From: an uncultured Mycoplasmatota bacterium
GTDB taxonomy: Bacteria; Bacillota_I; Bacilli_A; RF39; UBA660
Reading direction: 5' to 3'
DNA length: 5,012 bases
NCBI GenBank assembly: GCA_946494345.1
Contig: CAMMBX010000089.1
Span: forward strand, 1 to 5,012
Part shown: positions 1-5,012 of the stretch, one piece after another
How positions within the stretch are numbered: position 1 is the stretch's first letter
Layout: every line of letters begins with the position of its first letter
Program-made: the position numbers and the translations under genes
The notes under the pieces: generated by a model
Databases searched by the model: none
Told to the model about the DNA's origin: nothing
What the model saw: only the letters and a program-made list of their open reading frames with translations

Positions 1-783
1 GTTCCTAAAGAATTAAGTGAAGAAGAAAAAAGAAAATATATAAAAGACTTATATAAGAGAAAAAAAGAATTACATGAAAAATTAGGAGCTTTAAAATTTA
101 GAAAATTAGTACTTAAACTAGAAAAATTAAAATTTAAAGTTATGAAAAAAATATGGCCTAATTTTATTAATCATTATGAAAAATGGTGTGATTTTAATAC
201 CAAGAGATTAGTTAAGAAAGCTAAAAGTAAAAAGGAAGCTGATTTAATAGAGTTCAATAATAAAATCTCTAAATTAAAAAATCGTAAAGAATGGAATAGA
301 GAAGAAAATAGAAATTATCATATAGATAATAGATACCCAACAGAGATTATTAATTATTTAACTTGGAATAAAAATGTCCATCAAAAAAGTTTAAAAAAAG
401 ATATTATATTTATTTCTCTTTTTACTGTAGGAACTTGTTATTCACTTCCTTTAGCAATACCATTACTAATAATAAGTTGTGGCAGTGCCATTATCGATTT
501 AGAATGTATAAATTTACAGGAACATAGCATTGCTGAGTACGAACTATGTAAACCAATTCTAATAAAAAAAGAAAGAAAAAATGCCATAAAAAGAAAAAGT
601 GAATTTATTGAAGCCAAAAAATTAATAGGAGATATTACTTTGCAAAACAGAAGAATTTTAACAGTTGATGAAGTAATAGGAAGTATTAAAACTAAAGAAC
701 AAGCTGAACAAATTAAAGCTTGGGCCATATCAATGCAATCAAAAAGAAATTTAGAAACAAACTCTAAGAAAAAGATTAAATAA
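1..783 (+). CDS. Lys-rich membrane protein of unknown function, 5' end outside window
   Basis: The frame is open from the first base to the TAA at 781-783, giving 260 visible codons with no start. The Met at 142 is internal: nothing resembling a ribosome binding site precedes it and the frame continues upstream. I do not recognise a named family. The first 50 or so visible residues are a highly charged Lys/Glu/Leu-rich stretch, probably helical or coiled coil. Next comes a basic, Asn/Arg-rich region containing a TWNKNVHQ segment (around codons 121-128). Codons 135-165 (nt 403-495) form one hydrophobic stretch of about 31 residues with a Ser-Leu-Pro break, long enough for one long or two short membrane helices. 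A basic, mostly helical tail of about 95 residues follows and ends in a Lys run. There is no catalytic motif and no cysteine-pair zinc site. A membrane-attached role with large cytoplasmic basic parts is inference. The gene ends in a shared terminator facing the HIT gene. Confidence 0.75.
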   Translation, partial: VPKELSEEEKRKYIKDLYKRKKELHEKLGALKFRKLVLKLEKLKFKVMKKIWPNFINHYEKWCDFNTKRLVKKAKSKKEADLIEFNNKISKLKNRKEWNREENRNYHIDNRYPTEIINYLTWNKNVHQKSLKKDIIFISLFTVGTCYSLPLAIPLLIISCGSAIIDLECINLQEHSIAEYELCKPILIKKERKNAIKRKSEFIEAKKLIGDITLQNRRILTVDEVIGSIKTKEQAEQIKAWAISMQSKRNLETNSKKKIK

Positions 784-823
784 AACTGAGTGAAGAACAA
801 TCTCTACTCAGTTTTTATTTTTT
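782..823. terminator. Bidirectional intrinsic terminator between convergent genes
   Basis: A perfect 10-bp inverted repeat, AAAACTGAGT (782-791) with ACTCAGTTTT (806-815), encloses a 14-nt loop. On the plus strand it runs into a T-rich tract (812-823, interrupted by one A). On the minus strand it is followed by TTTTATTTAAT, a weaker but usable tract. The stop codons of both convergent genes (TAA 781-783 plus strand, TAG 806-804 minus strand) lie inside the hairpin, so one element serves both transcripts. The stem has few GC pairs, as expected at this base composition. Confidence 0.85.
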
Positions 824-1202
824 CATAAACATCTTTAATATCACTTACTTTATCTTTATCAAAAGTACATTTAAAACTATCTCCATCATATCTTGGTATT
901 AAATGAATATGATAATGTTTAACATCTTGTCCATAATAGTTATTCTGACAAATAGTTAAACCATCAATATTAAACTTTTCTTTTAATATAGGATAAATCT
1001 TTGTCTTAATTATATCAATCATATAAATAATAACTTCATCAGGTGTAGTAAATAAATTTTCATAATGATCTTTAGGAATAACTAAAGTATGACCATCACT
1101 ATTGGGATTAACATCTAAAAATGCTAAAACTCTATCATCTTCATATACTTTATAAGATGGAATATCTCCCTTTATTATTTTACAAAATAAACAATCATTC
1201 AT
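804..1202 (-). CDS. HIT-family (histidine triad) nucleotide-binding protein
   Basis: This is a 132-residue protein of the HIT superfamily, the Hit/HINT-like branch. These are small, usually dimeric cytoplasmic proteins that bind purine nucleotides and hydrolyse nucleoside phosphoramidates or related compounds; the physiological substrate here is unknown. The N-terminal CLFCKII carries a Cys pair (C4, C7) that in Bacillus Hit proteins helps bind structural zinc. GHTLVIPKDHYENL (residues 37-50, H46) is the conserved mid-domain strand. The triad HYHIHLI gives H96, H98 and H100, with H98 the expected nucleophile, followed by PRY. The loop before the triad (QNNYYGQDV) looks about two residues shorter than in B. 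subtilis Hit. The ATG at 1202-1200 is chosen because AAGGAGG (1217-1211) sits 8 nt upstream; a TTG at 1220 would place that site inside the gene. The start overlaps the stop of the upstream gene by 8 nt, so the two are probably translationally coupled. Confidence 0.93.
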   Translation of the reverse strand: MNDCLFCKIIKGDIPSYKVYEDDRVLAFLDVNPNSDGHTLVIPKDHYENLFTTPDEVIIYMIDIIKTKIYPILKEKFNIDGLTICQNNYYGQDVKHYHIHLIPRYDGDSFKCTFDKDKVSDIKDVYEKIKTE

Positions 1203-1851
1203 ATGCTTCTCCTCCTTCAACTATCTTTATTATACCATTATTATCAAAAGTAACACTATAATTATTTACAATTAATCCATTACTTGCCGAAATACTATTA
1301 AAACTATTAATTAAATTATTAAGATAAATATCATCTAAGTTATCAACTTTAACATAGTAACTAACAGAGTAATAACCTGTATTATAAATATTGCCCTCTA
1401 AAATATCTATAACTTCAGCATCATTATATTTATCTAAGTCTTTAAAGTTTATCTTAATATTTTCATAATTAGTATTTCCAAATATTTCATTATACTTTTC
1501 TAAGACTAGTTTTTCACTTTTTTCTATAATACTCTTTCCTTTTATATAGTTATCTTCATAATTATCCGTAATTTTATTATTTAAAGAAGTAATAGTAAAG
1601 TTTAAATCTTCATAATCTTTATTGTAATAAGTAATACTATAACTATTATCATCATTGTATTCTAGTTTTCCTTCTCTTAAATCTAAATCACCATAGTTTT
1701 CTTCATAATAAAGACTAATATCTTCCTCTACACTTTTAGACTTTAAACTAGGTATTTTCTCATTAGCGATAATAATACCAAAAAATATAATAATAAGTCC
1801 AAATAACAAAGCTTGACCAATCATTAATTTATTCATTTTCTTACTATACAT
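1195..1851 (-). CDS. Single-pass membrane-anchored protein of unknown function
   Basis: This 218-residue protein begins with a short basic segment (MYSKKMNK). One strong hydrophobic helix follows at about residues 11-30 (GQALLFGLIIIFFGIIIAN), with no lipobox Cys and no clear signal-peptidase site. The remaining 185 or so residues are acidic and very rich in Tyr, Asn and Asp, so the likely topology is a short inner tail, one anchor and an outer domain. The outer part looks like alternating beta strands with a central helix (SIIEKSEKLVLEKYNEIFG). A stretch of the form F-x-I-x(6)-I-x-D-x-Y faintly recalls small Bacillota lipoproteins of the YfjL/DUF3139 sort, but this is too weak to assign a family. 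Start: GGAAGGA (1870-1864) lies 12 nt before the chosen ATG (1851) and 9 nt before a TTG directly in front of it. A GTG at 1872 overlaps that site and is unlikely. The TGA stop (1197-1195) overlaps the HIT start. Confidence 0.75.
   Translation of the reverse strand: MYSKKMNKLMIGQALLFGLIIIFFGIIIANEKIPSLKSKSVEEDISLYYEENYGDLDLREGKLEYNDDNSYSITYYNKDYEDLNFTITSLNNKITDNYEDNYIKGKSIIEKSEKLVLEKYNEIFGNTNYENIKINFKDLDKYNDAEVIDILEGNIYNTGYYSVSYYVKVDNLDDIYLNNLINSFNSISASNGLIVNNYSVTFDNNGIIKIVEGGEAYE
1211..1217 (-). promoter_or_regulatory. Ribosome binding site of the HIT gene
   Basis: The minus strand reads AAGGAGG here, with an 8-nt spacer to the ATG at 1202. The site lies inside the 3' end of the upstream membrane-protein gene and decides the HIT start in favour of this ATG over an in-frame TTG at 1220. 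Confidence 0.85.
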
Positions 1852-1883
1852 CAAAAAACACATTCCTTCCACTATCTATCATT

Positions 1884-1941
1884 ATTTTATCAAAACCTTT
1901 AAATATAAGCAATTATATGTTACAATAAGCAAGTAAAACAA
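1884..1941 (-). promoter_or_regulatory. Candidate promoters for the membrane protein-HIT operon
   Basis: Two sigma-A-like arrangements are visible on the minus strand. One has TTGTTT (1941-1936), an 18-nt spacer and a perfect TATAAT (1917-1912). The other has TTGCTT (1912-1907), a 17-nt spacer and TAAAAT (1889-1884). Either gives a leader of a few tens of nucleotides before the ATG at 1851. In DNA this AT-rich, such matches are common by chance, so the choice between them is open. Confidence 0.4.
1898..1926 (+). promoter_or_regulatory. Candidate suf operon promoter (extended -10)
   Basis: TTTAAA (1898-1903, 4 of 6 against TTGACA), a 17-nt spacer and TACAAT (1921-1926), preceded by TG at 1918-1919, form an extended -10 promoter. 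The start would fall near 1933, leaving a leader of about 45 nt that is too short for a typical riboswitch. A perfect TATAAT at 1954-1959 is the competing -10, but it has no good -35. Its transcript would begin at about 1963-1966, at or inside the sufC ribosome binding site. Confidence 0.4.
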
Positions 1942-1960
1942 GTGAATTTATCATATAATT
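1905..1960. repeat. Direct repeat and inverted repeat in the divergent promoter region
   Basis: ATAAGCAA occurs twice, at 1905-1912 and 1925-1932, exactly 20 bp apart (about two helical turns). AATTATATG (1911-1919) and CATATAATT (1952-1960) form a perfect 9-bp inverted repeat whose arms hold the TATAAT of each strand. They could be operator or paired promoter elements. At this AT content, repeats of this length also arise by chance, so the regulatory reading is weak. Confidence 0.35.
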
Positions 1961-1962
1961 AG

Positions 1963-1971
1963 AAAGGGTGA
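1963..1971 (+). promoter_or_regulatory. Ribosome binding site of sufC
   Basis: The sequence AAAGGGTGA precedes the ATG at 1978, with 7 nt between GGGTG and the start. It is a reasonable though imperfect Shine-Dalgarno match and supports this ATG, which is also where SufC homology begins. Confidence 0.7.
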
Positions 1972-1977
1972 AAGTTT

Positions 1978-2739
1978 ATGTTTGTAATAGATAAATTAAA
2001 TGTATTAACTAAAGATACTGGCAAAGAGATTTTAAAAGATTTTTCCCTAAAAATAAAACCAGGAGAAATTCATGCTATTATGGGTCCTAATGGAGTAGGA
2101 AAGAGTACTTTATCTAAAGTAATAATGCATCATCCTGATTATATTATAGATAGTGGTACTATTACTTATAATGATAAAATTTTAAATGATTTAACAACTG
2201 ATGAAATAGCAAAAAGTGGAATATACTTACTTATGCAAGATCCATCTATTATTGATGGAGTAAGTAATAGTGAAGCTTTAAGGACTGCTTTAAAAGAGCG
2301 AGGTAGTGATACTAATTTATATAACTTTATTACCAAGATGAAAAAAGAACTAGAATCTTTAAAACTACCAAAAGATGTTATGCATAGATCTATCAATAAA
2401 GGCTTATCTGGTGGTGAAAGAAAGAAAAATGAAGTTTTAGGACTAAAAGTCTTAACTCCAAGTTTCATTATTTTAGATGAATTAGATAGTGGATTAGATG
2501 TAGATAGTCTAAAAGTAGTTGCCAAAAACATTAATGAATATTTAAAAGAGCATCAAGATACCAGTGTTTTAATTATTACTCATTATAGTAGAGTTCTAGA
2601 TTTAATTAAACCAGACTTTGTTCATGAAATGAAAGATGGTAAGATAATCAAAACAGGAGATATTACTCTTGCCAAACAAATAGAAAAAACAGGTTTTACT
2701 GGGGTAAATGAAGTGGAGTCAAGTGAAAATCATGAATAA
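1978..2739 (+). CDS. sufC: Fe-S cluster assembly ATPase SufC
   Basis: A 253-residue, full-length ABC-type ATPase with no membrane segments. It is the cytosolic ATPase of the SufBCD scaffold, where ATP-driven SufC dimerisation remodels SufB-SufD during Fe-S cluster assembly. Visible motifs are Walker A GPNGVGKST (36-44), Q-loop Gln87 in LMQDPS, signature LSGGERKKNE (143-152), Walker B FIILDELDSGLD (163-174, Glu168) and the switch His202 in ITHYSR. The LSGGE-[RK]-[RK]-[RK]-NE form and the ELDSGLD wording set SufC apart from transporter ATPases, as does the sufD-sufS-sufU context downstream. Length matches the usual 245-260 residues. It is the first gene of the operon, divergent from the membrane-protein gene, and its last 8 nt overlap the sufD start in the form ATGAATAA. 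All catalytic residues are present, so it should be active. Confidence 0.97.
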   Translation: MFVIDKLNVLTKDTGKEILKDFSLKIKPGEIHAIMGPNGVGKSTLSKVIMHHPDYIIDSGTITYNDKILNDLTTDEIAKSGIYLLMQDPSIIDGVSNSEALRTALKERGSDTNLYNFITKMKKELESLKLPKDVMHRSINKGLSGGERKKNEVLGLKVLTPSFIILDELDSGLDVDSLKVVAKNINEYLKEHQDTSVLIITHYSRVLDLIKPDFVHEMKDGKIIKTGDITLAKQIEKTGFTGVNEVESSENHE

Positions 2740-3403
2740 TATATTATTAGATAGTACAGTTTGTTTTAATAAAGAAGGTACTTTTAAACTAGAACTAGAT
2801 AAAGATACTACTATTAACATTGAAAGTGATAATGTAAAACTATATCTTGTAACAAAAAATAATATAAAAGTTGATTTTAATATTTTAAACTCTACAACTA
2901 TTTATAATATTACAGAAGAAAGTATTACTGTTAATATTAATATCTATAACAAAGCTAAACTAGATTTTTATAATATGACTGTTACTGATAAAAAGATAAC
3001 TAATGAAGTAAATGTTTATCATCAAAATAAAGAGACTATAAGTAATGTTATATGTCATGGTATTAGTTATGGTAAAGGAGACTTAAAGTTTAGTGTTAAT
3101 GGCTATATAAAAAAGGGTATGATAGGCTCTATTTGTAATCAGTCCAGTAGAATAATTAACTTAGATGAGGGTAAGAGTTTAATAGAACCAAATCTCTTTA
3201 TCGATGAGTTTGATTCTGTTGCCAATCACTCTGCCTATACAGGTCCTTTTGATAATAAGTTATTATTCTATTTAGAAACAAAAGGAATAAGTAAGAAAGA
3301 AGCTTTTAATCTTCTTTTAAATGGATTTATGAAGATGGTAGAGTTACCTAAAGATTATGAGAGTGTACTTAATAATATTTTAAATAAAGTAATGAGGAGG
3401 TGA
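2732..3403 (+). CDS. sufD: Short SufD-like subunit of the SufBCD scaffold
   Basis: This 223-residue protein of the SufB/SufD family is about half the length of typical SufD (roughly 420-440). The first 110 or so residues are strand-rich (Ile, Asn, Thr repeats), as in the SufB/D beta-helix core. The C-terminal part carries the family features: CNQSSRIINL (135-144), EPNLFIDEFD (152-161), ANHSAYTGPFD (164-174), LLFYLETKGISKKEA (177-191) and LLLNGF (194-199). His166 in ANHSA aligns with the SufD His (His360 in E. coli) implicated in cluster assembly at the SufB-SufD interface. The N-terminal helical domain of larger SufD proteins is absent. I prefer the ATG at 2732, overlapping the sufC stop by 8 nt; an ATG at 2708 would overlap sufC by 32 nt, and both have weak binding sites. 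With SufC next door and sufB not in view, SufD is preferred over SufB. The reading frame is intact, so this looks like a compact protein and not a pseudogene. Confidence 0.85.
   Translation: MNNILLDSTVCFNKEGTFKLELDKDTTINIESDNVKLYLVTKNNIKVDFNILNSTTIYNITEESITVNINIYNKAKLDFYNMTVTDKKITNEVNVYHQNKETISNVICHGISYGKGDLKFSVNGYIKKGMIGSICNQSSRIINLDEGKSLIEPNLFIDEFDSVANHSAYTGPFDNKLLFYLETKGISKKEAFNLLLNGFMKMVELPKDYESVLNNILNKVMRR
3395..3403 (+). promoter_or_regulatory. Ribosome binding site of sufS, overlapping the apparent GTG start
   Basis: AGGAGGTGA is a near-perfect Shine-Dalgarno sequence, made by the last two Arg codons and the TGA stop of sufD. The only conventional in-frame start of sufS, GTG at 3400, lies inside it with no spacer. 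The next in-frame codons are ATT at 3403, 3406 and 3409. ATT 3409 is 8 nt from the GGAGG core, the ideal distance. Confidence 0.8.
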
Positions 3404-4605
3404 TTATTATTAATCGTGAAGATTTTCCTATTTTAAATAATGATATAATATATTTCGATAATGGAGCGACTACTCTAAAACCTAAATGTGTAGTTGAAGC
3501 GATGAATGATTATTACTATAATTATGGAGCAAATATTCATAGAGGAGATTATAAAATATCTTTAAGAGCAAGTGAAGAATATGAGAAAGTTAGAGATAAA
3601 GTAAAAGACTTTATAAATGCTAAGAGTAGTAAAGAAATAGTTTTTACAGCAGATGATACAGATTCTCTTAATAAGATAGTCTTTGGCTTTATGAAAGACT
3701 ATTTAAATGAAGGGGATGAAGTTTTACTTACAAAAAGTGAACATGCCTCAAACGTCTTACCTTGGTTAGAGTTATCTAAAGAAAAAAAGATAAAGATAAG
3801 TTATATACCTTTAAATGATAATCATGAATTAACTCTAGAAGCCTTAACTGATACTATAACAGATAAAACTAAAGTAATCTCTATCGCTCATATTACTAAC
3901 GTTGTAGGAGATGTAAGAAATATTCATGAGATAAGTAAAATCGCTCATAAAAACAATATAATATTAGTAATAGATGGTGCCCAAAGTGTTCCTCATATGA
4001 AAACAGATGTTATTAAAGACGATATTGACTTTTTAACGTTTTCAGCTCACAAAATGTTAGGACCAACTGGAGTAGGAGTACTTTATGCTAAAGAAGAATA
4101 TTTAGAAAAGATGAGACCTATAGAATATGGTGGAGGCATGAATCAATACTTTGAAGTAACAGGAGAAGTAGAGTATAAGAGCATTCCTACAAGATTTGAA
4201 GCTGGAACTCCTCCTATCGCTGAAGTAATAGGACTAGGCTCTGCCATTGATTATTTACAAAAAATAGGTATGGATAAAATCTATGAATACGAAAAAGAAC
4301 TAAAGCAATATCTTGTCTCTAAACTAGAAAGTAATACTAAAGTAATTTTATATAACAAAAGTACTGATAGTGGTGTCCTAGCATTTAATCTAGAAGGAAT
4401 ATTTAGTCAAGATACAGCCATTTACCTAGATCACTATAATATTTGTGTAAGAGCAGGTAATCACTGTGCTAAAATCTTAAAAGATGAAATAAATATTAAA
4501 AATACTTGTCGTATCAGTTTATATTTTTATAATACTAAAGAAGATATAGATAAGTTAGTAGAAGTCTTAGAAAAGTCTGATGATTTATTTAAAGTAATAT
4601 TGTAG
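3400..4605 (+). CDS. sufS: Cysteine desulfurase SufS
   Basis: A PLP-dependent class V aminotransferase-fold enzyme of 401 residues from the GTG (398 if translation starts at ATT 3409). It converts cysteine to alanine and holds the sulfur as a Cys persulfide for SufU. In GTG numbering: YFDNGATTLKP (18-28) is the N-terminal family motif; His115 in SEHASN stacks on PLP; Asp192 and Gln195 in IDGAQS contact the cofactor; Lys218 in SAHKMLGPTGVG is the Schiff-base lysine; TRFEAGTP (264-271) is conserved; and Cys356 in RAGNHCA is the catalytic Cys. RxGxHCA marks the SufS (group II) type, not IscS/NifS. Oddities: the phosphate-binding loop reads FTADDTDSLN where FTRGTTEAIN-like sequence is usual; the residue before HCA is Asn, not His; and Gln337 occupies the place of B. 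subtilis His342, the zinc-swapping residue. The frame overlaps sufD by 4 nt (GTGA) and sufU follows after 9 nt. Confidence 0.96.
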   Translation: MIIINREDFPILNNDIIYFDNGATTLKPKCVVEAMNDYYYNYGANIHRGDYKISLRASEEYEKVRDKVKDFINAKSSKEIVFTADDTDSLNKIVFGFMKDYLNEGDEVLLTKSEHASNVLPWLELSKEKKIKISYIPLNDNHELTLEALTDTITDKTKVISIAHITNVVGDVRNIHEISKIAHKNNIILVIDGAQSVPHMKTDVIKDDIDFLTFSAHKMLGPTGVGVLYAKEEYLEKMRPIEYGGGMNQYFEVTGEVEYKSIPTRFEAGTPPIAEVIGLGSAIDYLQKIGMDKIYEYEKELKQYLVSKLESNTKVILYNKSTDSGVLAFNLEGIFSQDTAIYLDHYNICVRAGNHCAKILKDEINIKNTCRISLYFYNTKEDIDKLVEVLEKSDDLFKVIL

Positions 4606-4610
4606 GAGGT
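4604..4610 (+). promoter_or_regulatory. Ribosome binding site of sufU
   Basis: AGGAGGT overlaps the TAG stop of sufS and lies 4 nt before the ATG at 4615. It fixes the sufU start and shows that sufS and sufU are translated from the same message. Confidence 0.85.
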
Positions 4611-4614
4611 ATTT

Positions 4615-5012
4615 ATGGATGCAGAATTAAAAAGAGAAATAATACTAGATAATTATAATAATCCTTATCACAAGGGTCTAAAAAATGAAAGTGGTTATAA
4701 AAAAGCGAATACTAATAATGAATCTTGTATTGATAATATCGATATAGAACTAAAAATAGAAGATGGTAAGGTAGTAGATGCTAACTTTGATGGTGAAGCA
4801 TGTGCAATCTCAACTTCCGCTACCTCTATTTTCTTAAGAAAAATAATAGGGAAGAGTGTTGATGAAGTTAAAGATTTAATAGAAAACTATGAACATCTAA
4901 TCGATGAAAAAGATTATGATGAAGAAAAATTAGGTGAACTTATGGCCTATGATACTATCTATATGCAACCTAATAGAAAACACTGTGCCCTTCTTCCTGT
5001 CGATACAATTAA
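4615..5012 (+). CDS. sufU: Sulfur acceptor / scaffold protein SufU, 3' end outside window
   Basis: The frame is open from the ATG at 4615 to the right edge (132 full codons), so most of the roughly 140-150-residue protein is present. SufU takes persulfide sulfur from SufS and passes it to the SufBCD complex. It shares the IscU fold and binds zinc. Visible signs are the N-terminal helix IILDNYNNPYHKG (9-21), Cys38-Ile39-Asp40 (equivalent to CGD), Cys63 in GEACAIS, and Cys124 in RKHCALLP. The 61-residue gap between Cys63 and Cys124 contains the extra segment typical of SufU (about 62 in B. subtilis SufU, 43 in E. coli IscU), which argues against IscU. Arg121 matches the conserved Arg125 of B. 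subtilis SufU. Two oddities are Ile in place of Gly in the CGD motif, and His123 directly before the last Cys, as in IscU, where B. subtilis SufU has Lys. Next in the operon one would expect sufB. Confidence 0.93.
   Translation, partial: MDAELKREIILDNYNNPYHKGLKNESGYKKANTNNESCIDNIDIELKIEDGKVVDANFDGEACAISTSATSIFLRKIIGKSVDEVKDLIENYEHLIDEKDYDEEKLGELMAYDTIYMQPNRKHCALLPVDTI

Noticed and set aside
142..144. ATG as the start of the first gene
   Set aside because: The frame stays open back to base 1 and there is no ribosome binding site before this ATG, so it is an internal Met.
438..800. Open frame of 120 codons on the minus strand
   Set aside because: It lies wholly opposite the Lys-rich protein gene and the terminator, has a composition typical of an antisense shadow, and shows no recognisable motif.
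1954..1959. TATAAT as the main -10 of the suf promoter
   Set aside because: No convincing -35 lies 16-18 nt upstream and the transcript would begin at or within the sufC ribosome binding site. It is kept only as an alternative and as part of the inverted repeat.
1852..1977. Riboswitch, small RNA or tRNA in the divergent gap
   Set aside because: The gap is only about 125 bp, very AT-rich, lacks a stable GC stem or terminator-like hairpin, and is accounted for by promoters and ribosome binding sites.
2166..2531. Open frame of 121 codons on the minus strand
   Set aside because: It is antisense to the conserved SufC signature and Walker B region; its Ser/Phe/Leu-rich translation is the usual mirror of an AT-rich gene.
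2708..2731. Upstream ATG (2708) as the sufD start
   Set aside because: It would make a 32-nt overlap with sufC and add eight residues, MKWSQVKI, without a good binding site. The ATG at 2732 gives the tight ATGAATAA junction. The choice is not certain.
1195..3403. Mycoplasma-type genetic code (TGA = Trp)
   Set aside because: TGA closes the membrane-protein gene at the HIT overlap and closes sufD at the sufS junction, and every Trp visible in the proteins is TGG.
1..5012. Mobile element, CRISPR array or defence system
   Set aside because: There are no transposase or integrase genes, terminal inverted repeats, regularly spaced repeats or defence-gene motifs on either strand.

Overview
The window is about 5 kb of very AT-rich DNA from a low-GC Gram-positive bacterium, most likely a Bacillota/Bacilli lineage close to the Mollicutes-like gut taxa. 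The evidence for this is strong AAGGAGG-type ribosome binding sites, Lys/Asn/Ile-rich proteins, A/T-ending codons, and the sufC-sufD-sufS-sufU gene order typical of Bacillota. All Trp codons are TGG, and TGA ends two genes, one of them at a tight gene overlap. The standard bacterial code therefore applies, not the Mycoplasma TGA=Trp code. The species cannot be named from this window.

Layout. Positions 1-783 (+) hold the 3' part of a Lys-rich membrane protein of unknown function. It ends in a hairpin (782-823) that also receives the convergent transcript from the right. On the minus strand, reading leftward from about 1851, a single-pass membrane-anchored protein of unknown function (1851-1195) overlaps by 8 nt a HIT-family nucleotide-binding protein (1202-804). 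A divergent intergenic region of about 125 bp (1852-1977) carries promoter candidates for both directions. From 1978 to the right edge runs a tightly packed suf operon: sufC (ATPase), an unusually short sufD-like scaffold subunit, sufS (cysteine desulfurase) and sufU (cut by the right edge). sufB presumably follows outside the window.

How the genes work together. SufS takes sulfur from cysteine as an enzyme-bound persulfide and SufU accepts it. The SufB/SufC/SufD complex, driven by SufC ATP hydrolysis, assembles Fe-S clusters on that sulfur. The suf genes overlap or lie 9 nt apart, so they are almost certainly co-transcribed and translationally coupled.

Novelty. I see no new defence system, mobile element, CRISPR array or RNA gene; this is mainly housekeeping sequence. 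The most interesting signal is a paired deviation in the sulfur-transfer partners. SufS has Gln where the Bacillus subtilis enzyme has the zinc-swapping His, and SufU has gained an IscU-like His next to its last Cys ligand. Also worth a look are the start site of sufS (its Shine-Dalgarno sequence covers the only GTG, which points to a possible ATT start), the short SufD, and repeats in the divergent promoter region.
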